Below, in pieces: positions 1 through 6,792 of a stretch of 51,488 bases of DNA. A program made the position numbers and the translations under genes. The stretch is from the NCBI GenBank assembly GCA_003137075.1, contig PLES01000074.1, forward strand, positions 545-52,032. The letters run 5' to 3'. The stretch is from Solirubrobacterales bacterium. Its GTDB lineage: Bacteria; Actinomycetota; Thermoleophilia; Solirubrobacterales; Solirubrobacteraceae. The first letter of the stretch is position 1. Every line of letters starts with the position of its first letter. A model generated the notes under the pieces. The model did not search any database. It saw only the letters and a list, made by a program, of their open reading frames with translations, and was not told the origin of the DNA.

Positions 1-218
1 AGCCAGGGGACGGCGACGAAAACCACGGCCAAGCCGAGGTTGGCCATCGTCATGTAGACGACGAAGCCGGCGAACGTGCCGGCCAGCGACACGAGTCCGG
101 CGCGGCGCCCCTGGCTTAAGCTGCGCGAGACCAGGTACATCATGTTCGGCCCAGGGGTCAGCACCATCACGAGGTCCGTCAGCGCGATGCCGACCGCGGC
201 TGAGGTTCCGATCGGCAC
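1..218 (-). CDS. LysE/RhtB family amino-acid exporter, N-terminal part (cut by window edge)
   Basis: This is the first 72 codons of a membrane exporter of the LysE/RhtB family, which exports amino acids or related small metabolites across the cytoplasmic membrane. The translated N-terminus contains the family signature LTPGPNMMYLVSRSL, followed by a short basic loop (QGRRAG) and a second hydrophobic helix with SLAGTFAGF. The start is a GTG at 218, chosen because an AGAGGAG ribosome-binding site lies about 6 bases upstream and the next codons fit the family. It is absent from the ORF track because it runs off the left edge. It is transcribed away from the DUF1579-like gene. The substrate cannot be told from the sequence. 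Confidence 0.8.
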   Translation of the reverse strand, partial: MPIGTSAAVGIALTDLVMVLTPGPNMMYLVSRSLSQGRRAGLVSLAGTFAGFVVYMTMANLGLAVVFVAVPW

Positions 219-300
219 GACTCACTCCTCTCGGAGTTGCAGCAGCGGTACGAGCTGGCGTTGGGGGCGAGGCATCTACGTGGATGCTAAGGTACGGCAA

Positions 301-723
301 ATGATTGGTACTAGCAAACTATTGGCGTTATGCGGAACCTGGATCGGAAGTGAGCAACTGCTGGAGACGGCGTGGACACCGGCCGGGACTGCAGACGGGG
401 AGTTCGCGATCAGCGCCGCGCCCTCCGGCGTGATCGTGATCGACTACGCGGAGACACGCGATGGGTCGACCGCCCTCTCTGGGCACGGTGTCGTCGCGGG
501 CGACGGCTGGTGGTGGTTCGACTCGTATGGCTTCGTGCCCGCCGAGCCGGGAATCGCGCGTTGGGGCCAGGACACTCTCGAGCTGGAGCGGCGCAGCGAA
601 CGCGGCCGCACCGTCATGCGGCTTGGCCTCCGGGGGCAGACGCTCAGCTGCGAGATCGTGAGCGCGGTGCCAGCTGATGCTGAACTCGCGCTGATGCTGA
701 TCGGACGTTACGAGCGCTCCTGA
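301..723 (+). CDS. DUF1579-like small cytoplasmic protein
   Basis: A 140-residue protein of unknown function. The N-terminal GTWIGSEQLLETAW and the alternating short hydrophobic strands (WWWFDSYGFVPAEPG, RTVMRLGLRG) suggest a compact beta-barrel of the DUF1579 type. There is no signal peptide and no membrane segment. The ORF track extends the frame up to 76, but that part is low-complexity and antisense to the exporter. The ATG at 301 has AAGG about 8 bases upstream and begins just where the family-like sequence begins. It ends 19 bases before the methyltransferase and probably shares its transcript. Assignment rests on fold-like features only. Confidence 0.6.
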   Translation: MIGTSKLLALCGTWIGSEQLLETAWTPAGTADGEFAISAAPSGVIVIDYAETRDGSTALSGHGVVAGDGWWWFDSYGFVPAEPGIARWGQDTLELERRSERGRTVMRLGLRGQTLSCEIVSAVPADAELALMLIGRYERS

Positions 724-742
724 CGCGGAGGTCCGCAAGCTG

Positions 743-1372
743 ATGAACCCCTGGTATGAGGTCCCGCTCGAAGACTATGAGTCGCACATGGCACAGGCGA
801 GCGTCGGCCAGGCGACGATGCTCGCGGACGAGTTTGAGCATGCGGTCCGGGTCAGCCGCCCACGCAGCGTCGCGGTCCTTGGCTGTGCGGGCGGCAACGG
901 CTTCGAGCGGGCCGCTTCCGCGGATGTCCAGCGTCTGGTCGGCATCGATATCAACCAGAGTTATCTGACTAGAGCAGCGGAGCGGTTCACGGCCGAATTC
1001 CCCACGCTGGAACTGCAGTGCCTGGACCTGGGCGGCACGATGCCGTCGATGGCGCCGGTGGACCTCGTATACGGCGGCTTGGTCTTCGAGTATCTGGATG
1101 TGCGGATCGCCCTTGGGAACATTCGCGGGCTAAGCCGGCCAGGGAGCCGACTCGTAGCAGTCCTACAGCAGCCGTCCGCGAGCTTTGGCGCGCTCTCACC
1201 GACCCGGTTCGCCACGCTCGACGAGCTGGCAACGATTTTCACGTATGTCGACGCCGACGATTTCGTCGACGTCGCCAGTGCATATCGGTTTCAGGAACTC
1301 AACAGGCGGGTCGTTTCGCTCGCGTCGGGCAAAGCGTTTTCCGTCGTAACGCTTGTCGCGAATCCGGCCTGA
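743..1372 (+). CDS. class I SAM-dependent methyltransferase
   Basis: A 209-residue class I methyltransferase. The SAM-binding motif I is seen as VAVLGCAGGNGFE near residue 45, the acidic motif II as LVGIDINQSYL near residue 70, and the post-I motif as QCLDLGG near residue 96. A motif-IV-like stretch (VDLVYGGLVFEYL) is followed by helix ALGNIRGLSRPGSRLVAVLQ, typical of small-molecule methyltransferases. The substrate cannot be predicted. The ATG at 743 has GCGGAGG about 12 bases upstream, slightly far. It follows the DUF1579-like gene closely on the same strand. Downstream lies an MFS remnant, so any former transporter partner is gone. Confidence 0.8.
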   Translation: MNPWYEVPLEDYESHMAQASVGQATMLADEFEHAVRVSRPRSVAVLGCAGGNGFERAASADVQRLVGIDINQSYLTRAAERFTAEFPTLELQCLDLGGTMPSMAPVDLVYGGLVFEYLDVRIALGNIRGLSRPGSRLVAVLQQPSASFGALSPTRFATLDELATIFTYVDADDFVDVASAYRFQELNRRVVSLASGKAFSVVTLVANPA

Positions 1373-1443
1373 ACGCTCGGCTCTGGCGTCGCGGCCACAT
1401 CTCGCGACGGACTATTCGTGAGGCTCTGGATAGCCTCCCGCGG

Positions 1444-1575
1444 ATGATCGGGAAGGTCGAGGGTTCGTTCGAGTCCTACAGGCGGGTCCTCGCCAAGCGT
1501 GACGTCCGCCTGTTGTTCGGCGGATTGACGATTTCTGCGACGGGTACCTACGCATCCCGCCGCAGCGGTTGCTGA
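1444..1575 (+). pseudogene. remnant of an MFS transporter N-terminus
   Basis: A 43-codon stretch starting MIGKVEGSFESYRRVLAKRD continues as VRLLFGGLTISATGTYA. This matches the opening of a major facilitator superfamily permease: an amphipathic 'R-D-x-R-L-L' start followed by the first half of helix 1. It then diverges (SRRSGC) and stops, with no further transmembrane sequence in any frame before the nitroreductase. I read it as the front end of a deleted transporter gene. The rest of the 1373-1735 gap holds no other recognisable gene, only an AT-rich stretch and a 12-base palindrome (listed separately). A genuine small protein is a less likely alternative. Confidence 0.5.
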
Positions 1576-1638
1576 TGACCGGCTGGCGGAGAGGGACGCG
1601 GTCGGGACCTGGACCTCCGAGGGGTCTATGAACTGAAG

Positions 1639-1650
1639 TCAATCGATTGA
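1639..1650. promoter_or_regulatory. 12-bp perfect palindrome TCAATCGATTGA upstream of the nitroreductase
   Basis: A perfect palindrome lies in the only AT-rich stretch of the left region, about 86 bases before the nitroreductase start. A related half (AGATCGATTC) follows 13 bases later. It has the size of a MarR/TetR-class half-site array, but no regulator gene adjoins it and no convincing -35/-10 pair could be placed. It may be chance. Confidence 0.25.
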
Positions 1651-1735
1651 TTTGATGAACTTAGATCGATTCGGCGTTTTAAGAAAATGGGTTCGGGTAC
1701 TGCCCCGGCAGCACCCATCACGACTGGGAGGCAAG

Positions 1736-2377
1736 ATGACCCTCGATCTCACCCCTGATGAGCTGCTCTCGACTACCCGCGCGGTGCGGCGCCGGCTCGA
1801 CGTTGACCGACCGGTGGAACGTGCTGTGCTCGAGCAGTGCTTGCGGCTAGCCCAGCAGGCACCGAACAGTCGCAACTCACAGCCATGGCACTTCGTGGTG
1901 GTCACGGATCGAGATCAGGTCGCGCAGGTCGCGGGGGTGTACCAGCGCGCCAAGGCTGGCTTCCTCGAGCGACAGCGTGCCGAGGCCGAAGCGCTTCCGG
2001 CTGGTCCTGAGCGAGACGCCGCGAGCGCGACGTACCAGGGCCGGGTCGAGTTCAGCGAGAAGCTGGCGCGGATGCCCGCATTCATAGTTCCGTGCGTCGA
2101 TGCCTCCACCGATGCGGGAGATGGCACGACACCAGGGCCGTGGGGATCTGTGATCCAAGCGGCCTGGAGCTTCATGCTCGCTGCGCGTGCTCGTGGTCTT
2201 GGCACAGTCTGGACGACGATCACGCCGTTTCAGTCCGAGCTCGCCGAGATCATCGGCATTCCGCATCCTGACGTGCTGCAGGCCGCGTTGATCCCGGTCG
2301 CCTACACCAAGGGAACGAAGTTCCTGCCGGGGCCGCGCCCGCCGCTGGAAACCTTCGTGCACTGGGACCGCTGGTAG
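1736..2377 (+). CDS. nitroreductase family FMN oxidoreductase
   Basis: A 213-residue flavoprotein of the nitroreductase family, which uses NAD(P)H and FMN to reduce nitro, quinone or flavin-like compounds. Seen in order: the FMN-phosphate region TTRAVRRRLDVDRPV (residues ~14-28), the family signature QQAPNSRNSQPWHFVVV (~41-57), and the C-terminal FMN/dimer segment with SFMLAARARGLGTVWTT (~145-162). The ATG at 1736 follows GGGAGG by 4 bases. The ORF track starts 28 codons earlier in unlikely sequence. Substrate is unknown. It stands alone between a transporter remnant and the molybdoenzyme. Confidence 0.88.
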   Translation: MTLDLTPDELLSTTRAVRRRLDVDRPVERAVLEQCLRLAQQAPNSRNSQPWHFVVVTDRDQVAQVAGVYQRAKAGFLERQRAEAEALPAGPERDAASATYQGRVEFSEKLARMPAFIVPCVDASTDAGDGTTPGPWGSVIQAAWSFMLAARARGLGTVWTTITPFQSELAEIIGIPHPDVLQAALIPVAYTKGTKFLPGPRPPLETFVHWDRW

Positions 2378-2511
2378 CGACCGGGTCAACTCGCGCTCGT
2401 CGGCTCACGCGGTTTGAGCGCTTTAGTAGCCGAACAGGTCTCGCTCTACGCTGAGGTGATGGGTCTTCTACATAGACGCCAACCGACCGGGGGACTGGGC
2501 GGTGATGTGGG

Positions 2512-3252
2512 ATGACGCCTGACGGGCCTGGCCAGCAGCCCTTGGATAGTTTGCCGGCTGCGGTCTCCACGCGTCCAGTCCGCATGGGTCGGCGGGTGTT
2601 TCTGGGTATGGTTGCGCTCGGTGCGGGGGGTGTGGTCTTTGGCTCCGGGGTGCAGAAGATCATTGGGAGCGCGCTTGGGTCGGGGCTCGGCGGCCTTTTA
2701 CCCGGCGGCGATCGCTTTCGGATCTACACGATCACGGGATCGTTTCCCGTGATCTCTCGGGAGAAGTACCAGTTGCAGGTGACCGGCTTGGTAGACCGTC
2801 CGCTCGGTCTCAGCCTGGATGACATCGAGGCGATGCCGAGCACCAAACTCGTGAAAAACTTTCAGTGCGTCACTGGGTGGCGGGTTCCGGAAGTCCATTG
2901 GGAGGGCGTCAGGCTGTCCGATGTGCTCGACGCGGCGGGAGTGCAGTCCAGTGCCGGAGGGGTTGAGTTCGACTCCTACGACGGGGCTGATACTGAGAGT
3001 CTCACGCTTTACCAGGCTCGTCTTCCTGACGTGATCGTCGCCTATCGCATGCTCGGCGCCCCCGTCACGACTGCGCATGGTGGGCCGGTGCGGCTGTACG
3101 TCGCGCCGATGTACGGCTACAAGTCGCTCAAGTGGCTGCGGTCGATTCGTGTGGTTGAGCAGGCCGAGCCGGGCTATTGGGAGAAGAACGGCTACCCCGT
3201 TGATGCGTGGATCGGTGGGACCGAGGAGAGTGGCAATCAATCGGCCGGCTGA
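2512..3252 (+). CDS. TAT-exported sulfite-oxidase-like molybdopterin enzyme
   Basis: A 246-residue molybdopterin-dependent oxidoreductase of the sulfite oxidase/YedY (MsrP) fold. A twin-arginine signal is visible (GRRVFLGMVALGAGG, residues ~26-40), so it should fold in the cytoplasm and be anchored or released outside. The Moco-ligating cysteine sits in NFQCVTGWRVPEVHWEGV (Cys ~123), and the downstream strand PVRLYVAPMYGYKSLKWL is typical of the family. It is shorter than eukaryotic sulfite oxidases and has no haem or dimer domain. It overlaps the following cytochrome b gene, its probable electron partner. Physiological substrate is unknown. The start could also be the internal ATG at 2584, just before the RR motif. 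Confidence 0.88.
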   Translation: MTPDGPGQQPLDSLPAAVSTRPVRMGRRVFLGMVALGAGGVVFGSGVQKIIGSALGSGLGGLLPGGDRFRIYTITGSFPVISREKYQLQVTGLVDRPLGLSLDDIEAMPSTKLVKNFQCVTGWRVPEVHWEGVRLSDVLDAAGVQSSAGGVEFDSYDGADTESLTLYQARLPDVIVAYRMLGAPVTTAHGGPVRLYVAPMYGYKSLKWLRSIRVVEQAEPGYWEKNGYPVDAWIGGTEESGNQSAG

Positions 3253-3934
3253 CCAGCGCACCGGGCTTCGCTCAGACTCGAACCCGGGCGACGGACGCCT
3301 GCTGCGATTTGACCGCGTTGAGCGAGCCGCGCACTGGATCAACGCGCTGCTCTTCGCGATCCTCATGGTGACGGCGTTGCCTCTTTACTTCACGGGGGTG
3401 GAGGCGCTCGTGGGCCGCCGGGAGCTGATCGTCCAGATCCACACGTGGTCTGGGATCGCGCTCCCGGTGCCGCTCCTGATCTCGCTCGCTGGCTCCTGGG
3501 GCGCGCGGTTCCGTCGCGATGTACGCCGGTTCAACGTTTGGATGTCAGAAGAGACCCGCTGGTTGCGAGGGCTCGGGCGAGAACGGCTCCCCGAACTCGA
3601 CAAGTTCAACCCAGGGCAGAAGCTGAACGCCATCTTCATTGGCGGTTCGATCGCCGTGATGCTCGGGTCCGGGATCGTCTTGAAGTGGTTCCGGTTCTTT
3701 CCGCTCGACTGGCGGACCGGGGCGACCTTCGTCCATGACGTGCTCGCAGCAGCGATCTTCGTCGTGGTCTTCGGACACATCGCCTTCGCCGTGACCCATC
3801 GCGACGCGCTGCGATCGATGTTCAAAGGCTGGGTCACGGAGTCGTGGGCGGCTCGTCACGCCCCACGCTGGCTGCAGGAGGAGAAGGCAGCAGGGAGCGC
3901 ATCGGACTCGACGTCTCCCGAGAAGCTGACCTAA
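3230..3934 (+). CDS. cytochrome b561-type membrane subunit, partner of the molybdoenzyme
   Basis: A 234-residue membrane protein with about four transmembrane helices: NALLFAILMVTALPLYF, SGIALPVPLLISLAGSW, NAIFIGGSIAVMLGSGIVL and VLAAAIFVVVFGHIAFAV. Histidines at helix edges (RAAHWINALL, QIHTWSG, FVHDVL, GHIAFAVTH) are placed as di-haem ligands, as in formate dehydrogenase gamma/cytochrome b561 proteins. It should pass electrons between the quinone pool and the exported molybdoenzyme. The GTG at 3230 overlaps the molybdoenzyme end by 23 bases. A GTG at 3215 is an alternative. The ORF-track start at 3077 lies deep inside the upstream gene and is rejected. The arrangement parallels MsrP-MsrQ without clear homology to MsrQ. 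Confidence 0.82.
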   Translation: MAINRPADQRTGLRSDSNPGDGRLLRFDRVERAAHWINALLFAILMVTALPLYFTGVEALVGRRELIVQIHTWSGIALPVPLLISLAGSWGARFRRDVRRFNVWMSEETRWLRGLGRERLPELDKFNPGQKLNAIFIGGSIAVMLGSGIVLKWFRFFPLDWRTGATFVHDVLAAAIFVVVFGHIAFAVTHRDALRSMFKGWVTESWAARHAPRWLQEEKAAGSASDSTSPEKLT

Positions 3935-3936
3935 CG

Positions 3937-4160
3937 TCAGGTGTTGGCGAGCGCCGGCCGGGCGGCACCGAGGTAGCTGCCGGCGAATCCGCTGGCTCCC
4001 ATGAACGCGCCGACTGCCTGGTCGGGGTTATCGCGCCGCCATGTCTGAGCTGCAGGACGTGGTAGGTGGTGATCCCCGCGACTGAGGTCAGGAACGTCGC
4101 GACGAGTGTCGCCGGGACGAGTGTGGCCCGGGTGCGACCTCGTTGGCGCTGAACCCGGCG
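3937..4160 (-). pseudogene. frameshifted C-terminal remnant of a TauE/SafE permease
   Basis: The minus strand encodes ATLVPATLVATFLTSVAGITTY, a typical penultimate region of TauE/SafE (DUF81) sulfite/anion permeases. After a frame change near 4030, a second frame encodes GAFMGASGFAGSYLGA, the family's GG-x-x-GAYLGA-like tail, and ends at a TGA at 3937-3939. No upstream part of the permease exists; the region before 4160 belongs to other sequence. This is seen directly by joining two minus-strand frames. The family assignment is pattern recognition. A sulfur-related role next to a sulfite-oxidase-like gene is a tempting inference. Confidence 0.5.
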
Positions 4161-4183
4161 GCCATCAAGCAGGCTCCACGAAA

Positions 4184-4477
4184 TTGAGCCCTCTGACTGA
4201 AAACGCACCTCCGGTGTTTCGCGCTGAATGGGAGCGCACCGCTCTGGCCCGTGCCGTGGCCATCGCCATCGTTCGGTATCGAGGCGAGCACAGTCTCTCG
4301 CAGCGCGGGCTTGCTCAGCTGGTCGGCATCAGTCAGCCGCAGATCGCCCGCCTGGAGCCGGGGGAGTGCAACCCTCGCATGGAGACGCTGATGCGGCTCT
4401 CCTCCCGCCTCGGGCTGGAGTTCAAGATCGATATCCGACCTGAGGTTGAGCCCGAGCTGGTCGTATCCGCAGCGTGA
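4184..4477 (+). CDS. XRE-family HTH regulator, HigA-like antitoxin type
   Basis: A 97-residue DNA-binding protein. The segment FRAEWERTALARAVAIAIVRYR is the characteristic N-terminal helix of a group of small XRE regulators often paired with RelE/HigB toxins. The helix-turn-helix follows as LSQRGLAQLVGISQPQIARLEPGE (residues ~48-71), then the stabilising helices PRMETLMRLSSRLGLEF. The start is taken as TTG 4184, because the ORF-track extension to 4106 overlaps the TauE remnant and is not family-like. No toxin gene is seen on either side, so it is an orphan here. Regulatory target is unknown. Confidence 0.72.
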   Translation: MSPLTENAPPVFRAEWERTALARAVAIAIVRYRGEHSLSQRGLAQLVGISQPQIARLEPGECNPRMETLMRLSSRLGLEFKIDIRPEVEPELVVSAA

Positions 4478-4646
4478 GCGGGCCCCAGCGCAGAAGGCAT
4501 TGCGCGGCTGGTCAGTCGGCGCTCAGCAGATCGCCGATCGCTTCTTGAGCACTGGGCCGAGGATGAGGCCGGCCCGACCGGGATCGTCGGCGTGGCACGC
4601 ACGTGACAGATGATCTGGGTCGCGCGGTCCACGGACTCGGTCAGCG

Positions 4647-5069
4647 CTATCGCCGTTGGCTCTTGAGCGCCGTCGGCCAGCTGCGCGGGCGGCGGAGTGT
4701 GGCGAGCAGTGTTGGGAGCGGGTCGGAGTAGGAGCGGCGGGTGGTGATCTTGCCGTCTTGGATCGTGAATTGGTCGCAGACTTGGAAGCTGAGGGGTTTG
4801 CGGCCGAGCGTGGTTGTGCAGTCGGATTCGATGTAGACGTGGTTGGCGTCGACAGCTGTCGTGTGCGGGATGGCGGTCAGGTCTGGGAGCAGCGTGAATA
4901 GGCGGCGGAAGAGGCGCTCGATCTCGGCGTGGCCGTGAGCGGCTGGGAACATCGGTTGCGTGAAGGTGGCGTCGGGGTGGATCAGCGGCAGGAAGTAATC
5001 GAGGAACGGCTGGGGTTTGGGGAGCGTCCAGCCTTCGGTGAACAGTCGCGGGAATTCTTCTGGTGTCAT
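4647..5069 (-). CDS. SnoaL-like (NTF2-fold) protein
   Basis: A 140-residue protein of the SnoaL/NTF2-like fold. Seen: an N-terminal helical segment (FPRLFTEGWTLPKPQPFLDY), the strand-turn HPDATFTQPMFPAAHGHAEIERLF, and the beta-sheet core VYIESDCTTTLGRKPLSFQVCDQF followed by DGKITTRRSYSDPLP. The ATG at 5069 overlaps the stop of the upstream hydrolase as ATGA, so translation was probably coupled. The ORF track's earlier start lies inside that hydrolase. Members act as small-molecule isomerases, hydrolases or binders, and the substrate here is unknown. It survives while its operon partner is broken. Confidence 0.75.
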   Translation of the reverse strand: MTPEEFPRLFTEGWTLPKPQPFLDYFLPLIHPDATFTQPMFPAAHGHAEIERLFRRLFTLLPDLTAIPHTTAVDANHVYIESDCTTTLGRKPLSFQVCDQFTIQDGKITTRRSYSDPLPTLLATLRRPRSWPTALKSQRR

Positions 5070-5604
5070 TCGGTGGGTGCGGGGTCGAGGAAGTCGGTGA
5101 TCGGCTCGGCGAGCGCTTGGGGTTGGTCGCAGGGGATGAAGGTGCCGGACTCCTGGACGATCCTCAACAGGCCCTGTGGGAATGCGTTCGCCAGCCGCTC
5201 GCCGAGTGACGCTGGGAAGAGGCGGTCCTGCCCTGCCCATACGACGAGGACTCGGCGAGTACGAGCTGTGCGACGACTCCGCCGCTGTCGTTTCCGATCA
5301 GCACCGCAGTGGAAAGCGCGAGCGCGTCGAGGACCTCCATTACGAGACGCGCGAGGCGTGGCGGCGAGAGATTGGCGCCGGATCGCATCGGCTCGCTGTG
5401 CGCGCCGAACGGCCAGTCGACCGTGATGCATCGGTGCCGCTCACCAAGCGTCGCGACCACGCCGTCCCATGCGTTCGGACCGGTGAGGAGGCCTTGTAGG
5501 AACAGCAGTCGGGGGCGAGCGTCGTCGCGTCCTTTATCCCAGTAGCGGATCGATCCTATCGTCGTCTCCAAGTGCGCAAGACCAGTGGTCACTGACCGAC
5601 TCAT
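5066..5604 (-). pseudogene. alpha/beta hydrolase with internal deletion and frameshift
   Basis: The N-terminal half reads in one frame: PRLLFLQGLLTGPNAWDG (oxyanion region), then the nucleophile elbow GNDSGGVVAQLVLA. Near 5250 the family sequence jumps to another frame as RVLVVWAGQDRLFPASLGERL and runs to the stop at 5066. Intact relatives have roughly 100 residues (cap domain and core helices) between these motifs, and here they are missing. The joint lies at a CTCGCCGAGTCCTCG stretch. The original enzyme probably ran from the ATG at 5604 next to the TetR operator. It is unlikely to give an active hydrolase. A sequencing artefact would explain a frameshift but not the lost segment. Confidence 0.75.
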
Positions 5605-5620
5605 AGTCGGTGACTATGCT
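5592..5620 (+). promoter_or_regulatory. promoter of the TetR gene
   Basis: A -35-like CTGACC (5592-5597) is separated by 17 bases from a -10-like TATGCT (5615-5620). Transcription would begin near 5627, leaving only a few bases before the ATG at 5631, so the messenger may be nearly leaderless. The inverted-repeat operator lies inside the spacer and -10, as expected for autorepression. Confidence 0.45.
5602..5618. promoter_or_regulatory. TetR operator, CATAGTC-GGT-GACTATG
   Basis: A perfect 7-bp inverted repeat with a 3-base spacer lies between the divergent hydrolase pseudogene and tetR. It covers the hydrolase start codon and the tetR -10 region. Placement, symmetry and size all fit a TetR dimer operator controlling both directions. 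Confidence 0.65.
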
Positions 5621-5630
5621 CTAGGTCGAG

Positions 5631-6239
5631 ATGGCTGTCAAGGGCCGCCGTGAGGAATACAAGGAGCTGACCCGCGCCGCGATCCTGGAAGCGGCCGCCG
5701 AGCAGTTCTCTGAACGGGGCTTCAGCACGACGACGATTGACCAGGTGGCCCGCACCGCGAGGGTCAGCAAGGGCGCCGTCTACCATCACTTCGCCGACAA
5801 GGCGGAGCTGTTCGAAGCCGTGTTCCGCGACCGCCAGCAGCACCTGCTCGCGAGTGTCGCGACCGCGGCCGCAGGTCGCGCCGACCCCTGGGAACAGCTT
5901 GACGCAGCCTTGGCGGCGTACGTCGACGGCACGGTCGCAGACAACGTGCACCGATCCCTGCTCCAGCAGGCGCCGGCCGCGCTCGGTGCTGAACGCTGCC
6001 GCCAGATCGACCAGCAGCTTGGGCTGCCCGTGCTACTCGCGGCACTAGACACCCTTCACCGGACCGGAGAGCTCGCCCCCCAGCCAACAGAGATGCTCGC
6101 CCGTCTGTTGTTCAGCGCGCTCTGCGAGGCCGCGATGACGGCTGGCGCCGACTCGCAACCTTCCCGCGGGCGACGCCAAGCCGCCGCCGCTCTCCGAGCA
6201 ATCACGGCCGGCCTTCGCCGCCAACCACCAGCCGGATGA
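5631..6239 (+). CDS. TetR/AcrR family transcriptional regulator
   Basis: A 202-residue repressor. The N-terminal TetR helix-turn-helix is seen as FSERGFSTTTIDQVARTARVSKGAVYHHFADKAELF (residues ~26-61), followed by an all-helical ligand/dimer domain that cannot be assigned to a ligand. It is divergent from the hydrolase/SnoaL pair and probably represses it and itself through the palindrome at 5602-5618. The ATG at 5631 with AGGTCGAG just upstream is the likely start. The gene looks intact although its main target is broken. The nature of the inducer is unknown. Confidence 0.9.
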   Translation: MAVKGRREEYKELTRAAILEAAAEQFSERGFSTTTIDQVARTARVSKGAVYHHFADKAELFEAVFRDRQQHLLASVATAAAGRADPWEQLDAALAAYVDGTVADNVHRSLLQQAPAALGAERCRQIDQQLGLPVLLAALDTLHRTGELAPQPTEMLARLLFSALCEAAMTAGADSQPSRGRRQAAAALRAITAGLRRQPPAG

Positions 6240-6577
6240 CGAACTTCTGAGCACTTGGTGCTTTCACCACGCGCCGACGGCTGACCGCCGCCACGGCGGT
6301 GGCGACCAGCGGCAGCGCCAGCGGCGTGCCAAAGTGGCGCCGCGCGGGCAACGAACGCGCCGACCAACCGGCCCTGCATCCGTGGCGGCACGGGCATCTC
6401 GGAACGACCCTTCACAGACCCCCTCCGCGCGCAAAGCCCGTATCCAGACAGGCGCGTGGCAGACAGATGAACGTCGCCTGTTGGAGCACCGCGCGGGACG
6501 CAGCAGGCGATCAGGGGCGCTCCCGAGCCTCGGGGACTGGAACAAACTTGGAACAAAACCGCTCTTGCCTCTCATGT
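6240..6577. other. intergenic stretch with no recognised gene
   Basis: About 340 bases between tetR and the tRNA-Pro terminator. ORFs on both strands here have arginine/alanine-rich sequence typical of out-of-frame high-GC DNA. A minus-strand stretch RMQGRLVGAFVAR vaguely recalls an MFS loop, but nothing continues it. No RNA gene or repeat was recognised. Confidence 0.5.
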
Positions 6578-6615
6578 CCGGCAAAAGAAAAAGTCCCGCG
6601 TGTTAGCGGGACTTT
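6578..6615 (-). terminator. intrinsic terminator of tRNA-Pro
   Basis: A perfect 10-bp stem (AAAGTCCCGC/GCGGGACTTT, 6590-6599 and 6606-6615) with a 6-base loop. On the minus strand it is followed by a T-rich tract (CTTTTTCTTTT). It lies 7 bases beyond the tRNA-Pro 3' end and is a textbook rho-independent terminator. Confidence 0.8.
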
Positions 6616-6622
6616 CACTCAA

Positions 6623-6696
6623 TCGGGGAGACAGGATTTGAACCTGCGGCCGCCCGGCCCCCAGCCGGGTGCGCTACCAGACTGCGCCACTCCCCG
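6623..6696 (-). tRNA. tRNA-Pro (anticodon GGG)
   Basis: The minus strand folds as a complete cloverleaf of 74 bases. The acceptor stem is CGGGGAG/CTCCCCG, the T-arm carries GGTTCAAATCC, and the anticodon loop is CTGGGGG with anticodon GGG (decoding CCC/CCU). The 3' CCA is not encoded. A possible -10 (TATCAT, 6707-6712) lies about 11 bases upstream. The gene stands alone and ends in a strong terminator. Confidence 0.95.
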
Positions 6697-6792
6697 TGGT
6701 CGGTCGATGATAACCCGCTTGCTGCGACTCGCGAGGCCCGCCATTGAAGGCGGTGCTCCAGCGCGACTGGCCCGCGGCCGATAATCGTGGTC

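Noticed and set aside
4184-4477. Complete toxin-antitoxin module at the XRE gene
   Set aside because: The regulator is of a type often paired with HigB/RelE toxins, but no toxin-like ORF lies on either side.
4478-4646. In-frame continuation after the XRE stop (RLVSRRSADRRSLLEHWAEDE)
   Set aside because: It looks protein-like for about 40 codons but has no start and no family match I recognise. A C-terminal extension lost by a stop mutation cannot be shown.
6056-6556. Minus-strand ORF with an MFS-loop-like stretch (RMQGRLVGAFVAR)
   Set aside because: The match is about a dozen residues, no transmembrane helices continue it in any frame, and it overlaps tetR. Too weak to call a remnant.
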